From positions 1-64,000 of the forward strand of contig CAMPKA010000017.1 of NCBI GenBank assembly GCA_946887075.1: DNA of 64,000 nt. The letters run 5' to 3'. Under the pieces are notes generated by a model. That model saw only the letters and a program-made list of their open reading frames with translations. It ran no database searches and was not told the origin of the DNA. This document shows, in pieces, positions 49,525 to 57,871 of this stretch. The translations under genes were made by a program, and so were the position numbers. Every line of letters starts with the position of its first letter. Position 1 is the stretch's first letter. Origin of the DNA: an uncultured Salinimicrobium sp. (GTDB lineage Bacteria > Bacteroidota > Bacteroidia > Flavobacteriales > Flavobacteriaceae).

Positions 49525-49538
49525 GCTGGCGATTAAAT

Positions 49539-49566
49539 AAAAAAACCCGGGGTTACAACCCCGGGT
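49539..49566 (-). terminator. Terminator of the M28 peptidase gene
   Basis: ACCCGGGGTT (49545-49554) pairs perfectly with AACCCCGGGT (49557-49566); a T-run follows on the minus strand. It lies 24 bp past the stop codon. Confidence 0.87.
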
Positions 49567-49590
49567 AAAGAGAAATCAGGAAGAAAATCC

Positions 49591-50622
49591 TTATTCAGAA
49601 TCCTCCTCTGTCAGGGTAGGATTATCTACGAATGGACGCTTATCCCTGTTAGCCACTTCCCATGCTGTCAGGAAGATCAATTTTGCTCTCTTTGAAAGCA
49701 GGTCATATTCGATTTTGTCCGGAGTATCCGTAGGTTTATGATAATCCTCGTGGGCCCCGTTAAAATAGAATATGATCGGGATGTCATGTTTAGCGAAATT
49801 GTAGTGGTCACTTCGGTAGTAAAAGCGGTTCGGATCATCTGGTTCGTTGTAGGTATAATCCAGGTTCATATCAAGATATTTGTCATTTACTGCCTCGCTC
49901 AGTTCGTGCAATTCCGTACTGAGACGATCACTTCCGATCAGGTAAACATAGTCGCCTGCGTCCTCCATGCCTTCTCCAATCCTGCCAATCATGTCGATGT
50001 TGAGATTGGTCACAGTTTGTTCAAGTGGAAACACGGGATTTTCGGTATAATACCTTGATCCTACCAGTCCCTTCTCTTCTCCAGTTACGTTCAAAAAGAG
50101 AATGGTGCGTTTGGGTCGGTATCCATCCTCGACGGCTTCCATAAAAGCTTCGGCAATCTCCAGAATGGCCACAGTACCCGAACCATCATCGTCAGCTCCA
50201 TTGTAAATATTGCCTTCTTCATCAATGCCTACATGATCATAATGGGAGGAAATAACCAGCACCTCTTCAGGAATGGTACTCCCTTCAATGTAGGCCAGTA
50301 CATTTTCCGTATCCTTGATGTCTCCGCTGCGAAAAGCGCTGGAAGGCACCTCCTGGTAGTAATCATCTTCTCCCAGTGGAGAAGGGATGTCCAGGTCCTG
50401 GTATTCCTCCTTAAGATAGGCTGCCGCCTTTTTCTGACCAGGTTCTCCCGTTTCCCTTCCTTCGAATTCATCCCCCGCAAAGACAAAGAGATGATCCTTG
50501 AGCTCTTCTGGTGTTATGGAATTAGCATAGACCATAGGATTGACCTCTTCAATAGGCTTGGGCTGTTGTGCTCCACATGCAGAGAGACATATGGCCAGTG
50601 AGAATAATGCAGTTTTCTTCAT
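49591..50622 (-). CDS. M28 family zinc peptidase, lipoprotein
   Basis: A 343-residue exported aminopeptidase-like protein. The signal is MKKTALFSLAICLSAC. Metal ligands are in SSHYDHVGID, YNGADDDGSG, TGEEKGLVGS and IDMIGRIG, and a late His in YRSDHYNFAKH, giving the two-zinc M28 site. It cleaves peptides in the periplasm or outside. I start at the ATG at 50622, which begins the signal peptide; ten further residues are in frame upstream. A -7-like TATCTTGG on the minus strand lies about 30 nt upstream. Confidence 0.9.
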   Translation of the reverse strand: MKKTALFSLAICLSACGAQQPKPIEEVNPMVYANSITPEELKDHLFVFAGDEFEGRETGEPGQKKAAAYLKEEYQDLDIPSPLGEDDYYQEVPSSAFRSGDIKDTENVLAYIEGSTIPEEVLVISSHYDHVGIDEEGNIYNGADDDGSGTVAILEIAEAFMEAVEDGYRPKRTILFLNVTGEEKGLVGSRYYTENPVFPLEQTVTNLNIDMIGRIGEGMEDAGDYVYLIGSDRLSTELHELSEAVNDKYLDMNLDYTYNEPDDPNRFYYRSDHYNFAKHDIPIIFYFNGAHEDYHKPTDTPDKIEYDLLSKRAKLIFLTAWEVANRDKRPFVDNPTLTEEDSE

Positions 50623-50767
50623 ATTTCGTTTTATTGGTTCTTCTTCGGCCAAGATAGCAGTTTTTCAACGAATTCGAAAGCGGGAGAAGGTCTGGGGTAG
50701 CGGGAAGAATGGTTTCATCAGATCGCCAAATTTGTGTAACTTTAAAAGTGCTGCAGACACCAAGGCT

Positions 50768-51187
50768 ATGAAGAAAAACAAACCCGTTTCAGAGATCATG
50801 ACCAGGGAACTGATCTGCCTGGAACTCGCCGATACCTTGACCAGAGCGGAAGCCCTGTTTAAAAAGAACAGAATAGGCCATCTTCCCGTTTTGAAAGAAG
50901 GTAATGTGGTCGGTATTCTGAGTCTCCACGATCTGCTTCGGATCGCCACGGCAGACAGTGTGGGAGAGAATGAAGAGGAGATCGAGACCACCGTGTATGA
51001 TATGTTCACCATAGAACAGGTAATGACCAAAAAAGTAGTTTGTGTAAACCCAGAAACGCCGATTTCCGAGGTAGCGGGACTTTTCCTCAGGCATAGTTTC
51101 CATTCCCTTCCGGTTGTGGAGGAATACCAGCTCGTTGGAATTGTCACCACCACTGATGTAATACGTTTTTTTCTGGAGCACGACTAG
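50768..51187 (+). CDS. CBS-domain pair protein
   Basis: A 139-residue protein made of two CBS domains (about 8-65 and 80-138), which bind adenine nucleotides. The repeats are VSEIMTRELICLE ... IGHLPVLKEGNVVGILSLHDLL and IEQVMTKKVVCVN ... HSLPVVEEYQLVGIVTTTDVI, each in two pieces. No other domain is present, so it is a stand-alone sensor. The next genes on the strand are the mini solute-binding lipoprotein and a cation-efflux protein; a link to metal or energy status is possible but unproved. Confidence 0.92.
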   Translation: MKKNKPVSEIMTRELICLELADTLTRAEALFKKNRIGHLPVLKEGNVVGILSLHDLLRIATADSVGENEEEIETTVYDMFTIEQVMTKKVVCVNPETPISEVAGLFLRHSFHSLPVVEEYQLVGIVTTTDVIRFFLEHD

Positions 51188-51212
51188 TTACATTTTAGAA
51201 AACCCCTAGCTT

Positions 51213-51650
51213 ATGATCAGAAATCTATTGATGTTTTCCCTGATTCTGCTGACTTCATGTAAACACTACCCCGCCGATCCTGAAAATTCCTTTACGGAGG
51301 CCAAACAGAAAGGATTAAAGGTAGGGATCATTCATAATCCGCCTTTTTCTGTCTACAAGGGTCCAGGAGACTTTGATGGCACGGAGCTGGAAATGATTAG
51401 AAAATTTGCGCGTCAGGAGCACATGCCGCTACTCCTGGAATTCGGTTCTGAAAGCGATCTTATTCAAAAACTGGAGCACTATGACCTTCACGTCGTCATT
51501 GGGGGATTTACGGGAAAAACCATCTGGAAAAAAAAGGCAGGCCTGACGGCCCCTTATGACCAGAAACACGTATTCCTGATCCCAAAAGGGGAGAACCGAT
51601 TGCTTGCCCACCTGGAATCTTTCATCTTCTCAAAAAAGCCTAAGAAATGA
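51213..51650 (+). CDS. Short solute-binding-like lipoprotein (SBP type 3, one lobe)
   Basis: A 145-residue lipoprotein (signal MIRNLLMFSLILLTSC). The mature part resembles only the first part of extracellular solute-binding family 3: LKVGIIHNPPFSVYKG, FDGTELEMIRKFA, YDLHVVIGGFTGKT, GLTAPYDQKHVFLIP. The usual protein is about 240 residues with two lobes; the second lobe is mostly missing here, but the frame ends cleanly. Its final ATGA overlaps the start of the cation-efflux gene, so translation is coupled. It may hand a ligand or metal to that transporter. This is an unusual arrangement. Confidence 0.72.
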   Translation: MIRNLLMFSLILLTSCKHYPADPENSFTEAKQKGLKVGIIHNPPFSVYKGPGDFDGTELEMIRKFARQEHMPLLLEFGSESDLIQKLEHYDLHVVIGGFTGKTIWKKKAGLTAPYDQKHVFLIPKGENRLLAHLESFIFSKKPKK

Positions 51651-52606
51651 AGAGCATCCATCACTTTGAACTGCCCCCGAACCTGAGAAAGGTGTTGAAG
51701 AAGACCAAAAAGCTGGAATGGATCACGCTGATCTACCTGCTTTCTGTCGCCGTGATCATGTATCTCTCCCTGGGATCTTCTCAGGCGATGAAGACAGCCT
51801 GGCTTGAAGATGTCCTGAGCCTGATCCCGTCCCTCGCTTTTCTTATCACCACAAAAGTGAATGACAGGAGTGCCAACGAGAATTATCCCTATGGCTACCA
51901 TCGCGTCTTTTCCATTTCGTTCCTGGCTGGAGCAGTGGCGGTTTTCGGAATGGGAGTGTTCCTGATATATGACTCAGGTCTCGCCCTGATAAATTCTCAT
52001 CATCCCACCATCGGGTTCAGGACCGTGTTTGGTTATAGGATCTGGATGGGCTGGATCATGATTGTTGCCTTGCTCTATAGCGCCGTCCCCGCTATGATTC
52101 TGGGCGCTAAAAAACTGCCTCTGGCAGTCAAGCTCCACAATAAGGTGCTCTACACAGACGCCAGTGCCCAAAAAGCGGATTATATGACAGCTCTTGCTGC
52201 AATAGTGGGCATTATACTGGTCGGTTTTGGGCTGTGGTGGGCTGATGCTGTTGCTGCTTTGTTTATCTCGGTTTCCGTGGTCAAAGACGGGGTAATGCAT
52301 TTGAGGGAGGCAGCCACAGATCTGATGGACCGCTATCCTCAGAAGATCAAGGAAAACCAGCCGGACGAGGTGATCAGGGAGGTGGAAACTACCGCGGGTC
52401 AGTGGTCCTGGGTTAAAGATGTTGCTGTGCGGTTCCGGGAATCCGGGCAGGTATACTTCGGAGAAATTGCCGTGGTGCCTCAGAAAGGCTATACCATGGA
52501 GGATCTCGAAGAGGGTTATAAGGAAATCAGAAAAATCAACTGGAGGCTATTTGATTTTACCATTGCACCTGTACAGGAACTACCTCCCTGGGGAAAAAAA
52601 AAGTGA
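51647..52606 (+). CDS. Cation diffusion facilitator family transporter
   Basis: A 319-residue CDF-type efflux protein. Membrane segments include WITLIYLLSVAVIMYLSL, VLSLIPSLAFLITT, ISFLAGAVAVFGMGVFLI, IVALLYSAVPAMILGA and ALAAIVGIILVGFGLWW. Candidate metal residues are the Asp in WLEDVLSL and Asp pair in DASAQKADYMTA. The cytosolic C-terminal ferredoxin-like domain starts about residue 230. The metal is not identifiable. Translation is coupled to the upstream lipoprotein (4-base overlap). The stop codon lies inside a 12-bp inverted repeat (52601-52638). Confidence 0.9.
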   Translation: MKSIHHFELPPNLRKVLKKTKKLEWITLIYLLSVAVIMYLSLGSSQAMKTAWLEDVLSLIPSLAFLITTKVNDRSANENYPYGYHRVFSISFLAGAVAVFGMGVFLIYDSGLALINSHHPTIGFRTVFGYRIWMGWIMIVALLYSAVPAMILGAKKLPLAVKLHNKVLYTDASAQKADYMTALAAIVGIILVGFGLWWADAVAALFISVSVVKDGVMHLREAATDLMDRYPQKIKENQPDEVIREVETTAGQWSWVKDVAVRFRESGQVYFGEIAVVPQKGYTMEDLEEGYKEIRKINWRLFDFTIAPVQELPPWGKKK

Positions 52607-52638
52607 GAACGGCAATGTAGGGGGTCCCGTTCTCACTT
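52601..52638. repeat. 12-bp perfect inverted repeat over the CDF stop codon
   Basis: AAGTGAGAACGG (52601-52612) and CCGTTCTCACTT (52627-52638) form a 12-bp stem with a 14-nt loop. An A-run precedes it, so only a minus-strand transcript would get a T-run after the stem; on the plus strand it lacks one. Confidence 0.75.
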
Positions 52639-52754
52639 GAAAAGCCCTTAGGCTCCAAGCTGACAATATAAAGAATATCAGCAGGGCGGAGCGCACTGCC
52701 GATTACCTTTAACCCATTTTTAACAGCGGGTCCTTCCCGATCTTCTAAGGAGTT

Positions 52755-53894
52755 ATGATGAAACAAAAGCTGAAAGAAAATCTACTTGCGATCCTATCCC
52801 GGATTGAACTGGGATTTTCCAGGTCAAAATTTGAGGTTAAGGACAGGCTGAATTTGCTGGAGCCGATCAAAATTATGCCTTATTACGGGTTTGGGAACCG
52901 TCATTACGTCTATCTTAAAGGACGTGTTCTGGAACAGGAAAAGGTGAGGGAAAAACAGGACCAGGGATCGGATTGGGAGCATCTCAAGGACACTTACAAA
53001 AGATTTGAATCAGATGAGATACCAGGCATTTTAATCCAGGGCAGTTTCGCAGGTCAACAGAAACAAATCCGCACCGACCATGAGGGTTTTTTCGAATTCG
53101 AGTTCAGGTTCGAATCCCCGGTGGATTTCGAGAAAAGCGGTAAAAAGGTAGAACTGGAATTATTGGAGACTAAAACCGATAAGGATAAGACCAAGGCCGA
53201 AGGGGAAATTTTTGTTCCTGATAAGGATACCGAGTTCGGAATATTGTCTGATATAGACGATACAGTGCTGGTGTCAAAGATCACCCATTTTCTGGCAAGG
53301 CTTAAGCTTTCTCTTTTGGACGATGCCTCTGAACGAAGTCCTTTCCCCGGAATTGCTGCTTTCTTGCGTGCGCTCCAAAAAGGAAGTGATAACAAAAAGA
53401 GCAATCCGTTGTTCTTCGTCTCAGGAAGCGAATGGAATCTGTACGATTTGTTGATCAATTTTTTCCGGTATCATGATATCCCGGAAGGGCCTCTGCTCTT
53501 AAAAGATAAAGGGCTGCAACAAAAAGAACTGCGCATTGACACCAAGGGAAGCCCACACAAGATCGAGCGGATCCGACATGTTCTTGATACTTTCCCTTTT
53601 CTCAAATTCATCTGTATCGGGGACAGTGGAGAACAAGACCCTGAGACCTACCTGGATATTCTTGAGGAGTATCCTGACCAGATTCTGGCTATTTACATCC
53701 GGGACGTTTCAGAGCAAGACCGAGACCGGGAGGTAAACGAAATCAAAAAAAAGGTAAATGAAAAGGGAGTGGAAATGCTACTGGTGGAGGATACGGTCAC
53801 CGCGGCTAAACATGCCCTAGGAGCAAACTGGATCAATCAGAGTCAGCTTCAGGAAATCGCAAGGGAGTGCGAAAAAGACAGAGGAAAGACATAA
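52755..53894 (+). CDS. APP1-type phosphatidate phosphatase-like protein (DUF2183)
   Basis: A 379-residue protein with the DUF2183 HAD-like domain: catalytic DxDxT motif FGILSDIDDTVL (166-170), FFVSGSEWNLYDLL and ICIGDSGEQDPETY. This domain is found in yeast App1, a Mg-dependent phosphatidate phosphatase. The N-terminal 150 residues hold a beta-rich domain (YVYLKGRVL ... GFFEFEFRF). No signal peptide is seen. It is a single gene; nothing nearby is lipid-related. Confidence 0.87.
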   Translation: MMKQKLKENLLAILSRIELGFSRSKFEVKDRLNLLEPIKIMPYYGFGNRHYVYLKGRVLEQEKVREKQDQGSDWEHLKDTYKRFESDEIPGILIQGSFAGQQKQIRTDHEGFFEFEFRFESPVDFEKSGKKVELELLETKTDKDKTKAEGEIFVPDKDTEFGILSDIDDTVLVSKITHFLARLKLSLLDDASERSPFPGIAAFLRALQKGSDNKKSNPLFFVSGSEWNLYDLLINFFRYHDIPEGPLLLKDKGLQQKELRIDTKGSPHKIERIRHVLDTFPFLKFICIGDSGEQDPETYLDILEEYPDQILAIYIRDVSEQDRDREVNEIKKKVNEKGVEMLLVEDTVTAAKHALGANWINQSQLQEIARECEKDRGKT

Positions 53895-53900
53895 ATATAC

Positions 53901-54290
53901 TCAGTTCTTGCTTCTGCTCATATAAATATTCATGAAGAGATGATGAGCCATATTTCGTGCTCTGTTCTTTGCGAGATTAGCCCGCTCTCCCTCGAATAGT
54001 TCATCGATTGTACTGAACCACATATTGAGCCACTCCCCGAAATGCCGTTGCTCTATCGCATGGTTGAAGGAATCATCAACCTTCTTGTGGGCCAACATCG
54101 GATTTCCTCTGAACTTGCTGACCATGAAAAGATTTGTTTCCCAGAAGTCCGTCAGTTTTTCCAGGTGTTCTGGCCAATCCTGGATCATTTCATTGAAGAA
54201 GTTCCCGATTTCAGGATTTTTTCTTACCCTTCCATAAAATGTGGTAACCAGGAGGGAAACATCCTCCCGGTTCTGAATATCTGTTTTCAT
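53901..54290 (-). CDS. Group III truncated haemoglobin
   Basis: A 129-residue 2-on-2 globin of the trHb-III (P) group. Tyr 19 (B10, TTFYGRV) and the proximal His 83 in EQRHFGEWLNMW are visible, with AHKKVDDSF and NMAHHLF as further group III marks. Probably binds O2/NO and helps NO detoxification. It follows the 3-TM gene at 54,296 by 5 bp, so they are one operon, and the NO-reductase genes lie just upstream on the same strand. Confidence 0.92.
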   Translation of the reverse strand: MKTDIQNREDVSLLVTTFYGRVRKNPEIGNFFNEMIQDWPEHLEKLTDFWETNLFMVSKFRGNPMLAHKKVDDSFNHAIEQRHFGEWLNMWFSTIDELFEGERANLAKNRARNMAHHLFMNIYMSRSKN

Positions 54291-54295
54291 AGTAT

Positions 54296-54586
54296 CTAAT
54301 ATCGGATCCAGACATTGAGGACCAGTAGCACTGTGCTGACCAGCAAACTTACAATAAGTGCGTTAAAAACAAATCTTTTTTTCATCTGGGCAAGTACGGA
54401 AGCGTTGTATCCCATACAGACTACCACGACCAAAAAAAGTTGGGTCATTTGGATGAAGTCATGGCCGTTCATCAAAATGAGCATGGCGGCAGCTGATCCC
54501 AAACAACTGGAGAGAATTATGGCCACCGTGGAATACCCCAGGAAAAGCTCCTCAAAATCCTTGTATAACAGTTCGTAGATTCTCAT
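54296..54586 (-). CDS. Small 3-TM membrane protein of an NO-linked operon
   Basis: A 96-residue protein with three membrane helices (STVAIILSSCLGSAAAMLIL, MTQLFLVVVVCMGYNASVL, FNALIVSLLVSTVLLVLNVW). The start MRIYELLYKDFEELF is amphipathic. No family recognised. It is the first gene before the truncated haemoglobin (5-bp gap) and its promoter carries a palindrome like that before ric. It may anchor or assist the globin, or act in NO or heme handling. Confidence 0.78.
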   Translation of the reverse strand: MRIYELLYKDFEELFLGYSTVAIILSSCLGSAAAMLILMNGHDFIQMTQLFLVVVVCMGYNASVLAQMKKRFVFNALIVSLLVSTVLLVLNVWIRY

Positions 54587-54609
54587 GATGTTATGTTTTA
54601 ATGATGAGA

Positions 54610-54617
54610 CAAAACTA
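54610..54617 (-). promoter_or_regulatory. -7 element of the globin operon
   Basis: Reads TAGTTTTG on the minus strand, matching TAnnTTTG, 23 nt before the ATG at 54586. No good -33 element; the activator-like palindrome at 54638-54655 takes that place. Confidence 0.6.
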
Positions 54618-54637
54618 AACCTGGAGGCGCGTACAAA

Positions 54638-54655
54638 ATATGACTGGGATCATGA
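54638..54655. promoter_or_regulatory. Putative Crp/Fnr-type operator before the globin operon
   Basis: ATATGA-CTGGGA-TCATGA. Inverted half-sites with a 6-bp spacer, centred 36.5 nt upstream of the last base of the -7 element (close to -41.5 from the start of transcription). The same motif and spacing occur before ric (57872-57891). Confidence 0.55.
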
Positions 54656-54710
54656 ATCGGCAGATTGATCAGGGGGGACGACAGGATTGGGTGCCGGAAG
54701 ACCACGTGTG

Positions 54711-54754
54711 AAAAAAAAAATCTGTCCGGTAAAGGGAAACCTTACCGGACAGAT
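54711..54754 (-). terminator. Terminator of norB
   Basis: A 13-bp stem: ATCTGTCCGGTAA (54720-54732) pairs with TTACCGGACAGAT (54742-54754), followed on the minus strand by ten T. It lies 34 bp past the norB stop. Confidence 0.9.
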
Positions 54755-54787
54755 GATGTAAAGGAATTATTTTCAGGTCTGTTTTTC

Positions 54788-57025
54788 CTACGGAAGTTTT
54801 TTCCTGCTGTCTAAGGAAAATACGAACCAAACAAAAGCCACCAGACCAATAGCAAAGATCGTATCCCCGATCACCCGCAGCCATCTCAGGGTATCCATTC
54901 CTGGCTGTTGCATGAACTCAGCTGACCGGGCGTACCACATCCCTTCATTAACGCTCGCTATGGTCTGGAGCAGACCGATGGGCAATACGCTGAGCAGGAC
55001 CATAAGTAACAGACCCACATTGATAGACCAGAATGAGAATTTCAACAGGTTATCATTCCAGATCTGTACCCGATACATACTTCTGAGTACAAATAACATC
55101 AAACCGATTCCAAGCATACCGTAGACCCCAAACAAGGCGGTATGGGCATGCACTGCAGTGGTATTGAGCCCCTGCATGAAGTACAGTGCAATGGGCGGAT
55201 TGATGATGAACCCAAAAATTCCTGCCCCGAGGAAGTTCCAGAAAGCAACTGCCACCAGGCAGTATATGGGCCATTTATAATCCCTGATCCATTTTGAAGT
55301 ACGGCTCAGACGGTAATTCTCATAGGCCTCTATACCGATCAGGACCAGAGGAACTACTTCCAATGCACTGAAGGTAGCTCCGATAGCCATTACTGCCGTT
55401 GGAGTTCCGCTGAAATACAGGTGATGGAAGGTTCCGAGTATTCCTCCTGAGAGAAAGATTACCGTAGCCAACAGGACATTCAAAGTGGCTGTTTTAGTTC
55501 GAAGCAGCCCCAGGCGTACAAAGAGAAAGGCACCAACAACTGTGGCAAAGACCTCAAAAAAACCTTCCACCCAAAGATGGACCACCCACCATCGCCAGTA
55601 TTCCGCGATTGCGAGGTTGGTTTGCCTACCCCACATTAGACCAGCTGCATAGAATAATGCAATGGCAGCTGAAGATACCAGGAACATCAATAAAAGATTG
55701 CGCTCTGAGGTTTTGCTTTTCAGTACAGGGAGCAGCGGACGTACCATCAGGGCGAGCCAGAGGAACAATCCGATCAGCAGGAAAATTTGCCAAAATCGGC
55801 CGAGGTCCACATATTCGTATCCCTGATGACCGAACCAGAAATTTTCCTCCAGCCCCAGCTTTTGCATCACGCCCATCCATTGTCCAGCCATGGAACCAAG
55901 CACTATGATTAACAGACAGATAAAAAGAAAATTGACCCCTGCCCGCTGAAATCGCGGGTCTTTTCCTGAAACCGCGGGAGCTATATAGAGTCCGGTGGCA
56001 AGCCAGGCTGTGGCGATCCACAGAATTCCGAGCTGAACATGCCAGGTGCGGGAGATGGAATACGGGAGTATCTTTGCCAGATCCAGGCCGTAAAAGGCGT
56101 CTCCTTCTACCCCGTAATGGGCAGTAATGACACCAAAAGTCACTTGTACCAGAATAAGCAGGCTAACCACCCAAAGGTATTTCTTGACCGCAATCATAGA
56201 AGGCGTAATGGTCTGGCGCATCAAAGGATCTTCTATCGGCACTTCGGGATGTTCCTCCGCCTTCATTCTGGCATGGTAGAATACCATGATCCCGATTCCA
56301 AAGAGAAGCAGGACAATACTGAACCCGGTCCAGATGATGAGGTCTCCGGTAGGCTTGTTTCCAACGAGGTCTTCTGGAGGCCAGTTGTGCGTATAGGTAA
56401 CCTCACTGTCCGGCCTTTCGGTCACTGTAGCCCAGGTGGCCCAAAAGAAAAAGGCGCTCATCTGTCGCATTCTAGCCTCATCCTTGATGGCATTCTTCGG
56501 GATGGCATAATGCGCCCTTAATTCATCGAGCTCAGGATTTTCCATGAACAACCCCTTGTAATAGTGATGCAACTGCTCAATCGCTTTTGCGCGCAAAGGA
56601 CTTATTGTAATGATTCCTGTGTCAGGATCATAAGTGTTTCTGCGTAACTCTTGCTGCAGACGTCTTTCAAGAGCCGCCTGTTGCTCACTTGTCATGGAGT
56701 CGTAGGGCTTCTTATGGTCCTGCTGGGCCCAGTGGTCCAGCAGGTAAAGGGATTCGCGGTGAAGCCAATCTGCTGTCCAGTCCGGAGCAGTGTACGCACC
56801 ATGTCCCCATACAGAACCCACTTCCTGTCCTCCCATGCTTTGCCAGACGTTTTGTCCATCTTTGATGTCCTGGCCATCAAAGATGACTCTGCCATCAGAA
56901 GTAACGACCTTCTCCGGTAGAGGAGGGGCCTGTTGGTAAATTTCAAAGCCGTAGTATCCGAGCACTGCAAAGGAAATCGAAGTAACCAGGAGAAAGGCGA
57001 TCCAAAGTTTTCTTTCTTTATTCAT
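54788..57025 (-). CDS. norB: Quinol-dependent nitric oxide reductase
   Basis: A 745-residue qNOR (NorZ type): fused NorC-like N-terminal domain without heme-c motif (about 1-220, starting with a TM helix and WQSMGGQEVGSVWGHG) and a 12-TM catalytic core. Metal-binding histidines lie in HLWVEGFFEVFA, TFHHLYFSGTP and VHAHTALFGVYG. It reduces 2 NO to N2O with electrons from menaquinol, made by the men cluster here. No other denitrification gene is seen, so it probably protects against NO rather than supports respiration. It lies 69 bp after ric on the same strand. Confidence 0.95.
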   Translation of the reverse strand: MNKERKLWIAFLLVTSISFAVLGYYGFEIYQQAPPLPEKVVTSDGRVIFDGQDIKDGQNVWQSMGGQEVGSVWGHGAYTAPDWTADWLHRESLYLLDHWAQQDHKKPYDSMTSEQQAALERRLQQELRRNTYDPDTGIITISPLRAKAIEQLHHYYKGLFMENPELDELRAHYAIPKNAIKDEARMRQMSAFFFWATWATVTERPDSEVTYTHNWPPEDLVGNKPTGDLIIWTGFSIVLLLFGIGIMVFYHARMKAEEHPEVPIEDPLMRQTITPSMIAVKKYLWVVSLLILVQVTFGVITAHYGVEGDAFYGLDLAKILPYSISRTWHVQLGILWIATAWLATGLYIAPAVSGKDPRFQRAGVNFLFICLLIIVLGSMAGQWMGVMQKLGLEENFWFGHQGYEYVDLGRFWQIFLLIGLFLWLALMVRPLLPVLKSKTSERNLLLMFLVSSAAIALFYAAGLMWGRQTNLAIAEYWRWWVVHLWVEGFFEVFATVVGAFLFVRLGLLRTKTATLNVLLATVIFLSGGILGTFHHLYFSGTPTAVMAIGATFSALEVVPLVLIGIEAYENYRLSRTSKWIRDYKWPIYCLVAVAFWNFLGAGIFGFIINPPIALYFMQGLNTTAVHAHTALFGVYGMLGIGLMLFVLRSMYRVQIWNDNLLKFSFWSINVGLLLMVLLSVLPIGLLQTIASVNEGMWYARSAEFMQQPGMDTLRWLRVIGDTIFAIGLVAFVWFVFSLDSRKKLP

Positions 57026-57094
57026 AAAGTAAAATGGTTGGAAACTAAATATTGATTATCATGAAGAAGACCATAAACCGTTGTTGGTCCGGAT

Positions 57095-57817
57095 CTATCT
57101 TTCCAATTGTTTTTGCAGAACCAGGGCTTTCGGAAATAGAATGTTATTCTCAAGATGGACGTGATGGTGAAGATCTTCTTCGAATTCCTGAAGTTTAGCG
57201 TAAAATGCGCGGTAAGTATTGCATGCACCGGACGGAGGTGTATAACCGTCGCTTAGTTGGAATATTTGTCTGAAAATTTCTCCAGCATCCTCATGTTCCG
57301 CTTCCATCATCCTGATCGGATTGTCAATGTTTCCAAAATGCGCTGCAGGAGCAGGCAATCCTTCCTTCTGGCATTTGACAAGCTTCTTGATGAATGGGAA
57401 CAGGATAAGTTCCTCCTTTTTCATATGTGCACTTAACTCGCCAGAAACTTTGCGGACAAGATCTTTAATGTGTAGTAATTCTAAGTAGTGATGGCCATGC
57501 ACTTTGGCAACCCGCTCTGCATACTGGAGCAGCAGGGGGATGTTTTCTTCTGTGTATGCATGATGAACATGGATAATGTGATCGGTCAGAAAATCCAGCG
57601 ACCATTGATCATATTGGTTTCTTCTGGTGGACCCGTTGCCAACAGCAAACAGATCCTCCAATAGTTGCTCCTCATTAACACCTCCCTTTTCACAGGCTTT
57701 GCGGATGCTCACGCCCCCACCACAGCAGAAATCAATCCCATATTTTTTAAATACATGCGCAGTGTGTATGTTTTCAGTAACCCATTGCGCAACCGTTTTT
57801 GGTTGTATTTGTTCCAT
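57095..57817 (-). CDS. ric: Iron-sulfur cluster repair di-iron protein
   Basis: A 240-residue RIC/ScdA/YtfE protein that repairs Fe-S clusters after NO and oxidative damage. The ScdA N-terminal domain shows VFKKYGIDFCCGGG (Cys 31-32); the C-terminal hemerythrin-like helical bundle carries His and Glu ligands (DHIIHVHHAYTEEN, HGHHYLELLH, HMKKEELILFPF, MEAEHEDAG, HHHVHLENNILFP). It is the first gene of the ric-norB operon. I start it at ATG 57817 (MEQIQPKTV). Confidence 0.93.
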   Translation of the reverse strand: MEQIQPKTVAQWVTENIHTAHVFKKYGIDFCCGGGVSIRKACEKGGVNEEQLLEDLFAVGNGSTRRNQYDQWSLDFLTDHIIHVHHAYTEENIPLLLQYAERVAKVHGHHYLELLHIKDLVRKVSGELSAHMKKEELILFPFIKKLVKCQKEGLPAPAAHFGNIDNPIRMMEAEHEDAGEIFRQIFQLSDGYTPPSGACNTYRAFYAKLQEFEEDLHHHVHLENNILFPKALVLQKQLER

Positions 57818-57844
57818 TGTAAATTTATTTTGGTTCACGTAGCG

Positions 57845-57852
57845 CAAATTTC
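57845..57852 (-). promoter_or_regulatory. Weak -7 element of ric-norB
   Basis: GAAATTTG on the minus strand, one mismatch from TAnnTTTG at the first base, 27 nt before the ric ATG. Weak promoter strength fits activation by a regulator. Confidence 0.45.
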
Positions 57853-57871
57853 GGCAGTTAGGGATCGGGAT

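Noticed and set aside
52601..52638. Rho-independent terminator of the cation-efflux gene
   Set aside because: The T-run is on the wrong strand for that gene; the stem is reported as an inverted repeat instead.
57052..57061. FNR-like box TTGATTATCA before norB
   Set aside because: The half-sites are one base apart instead of four, and norB is probably co-transcribed with ric.
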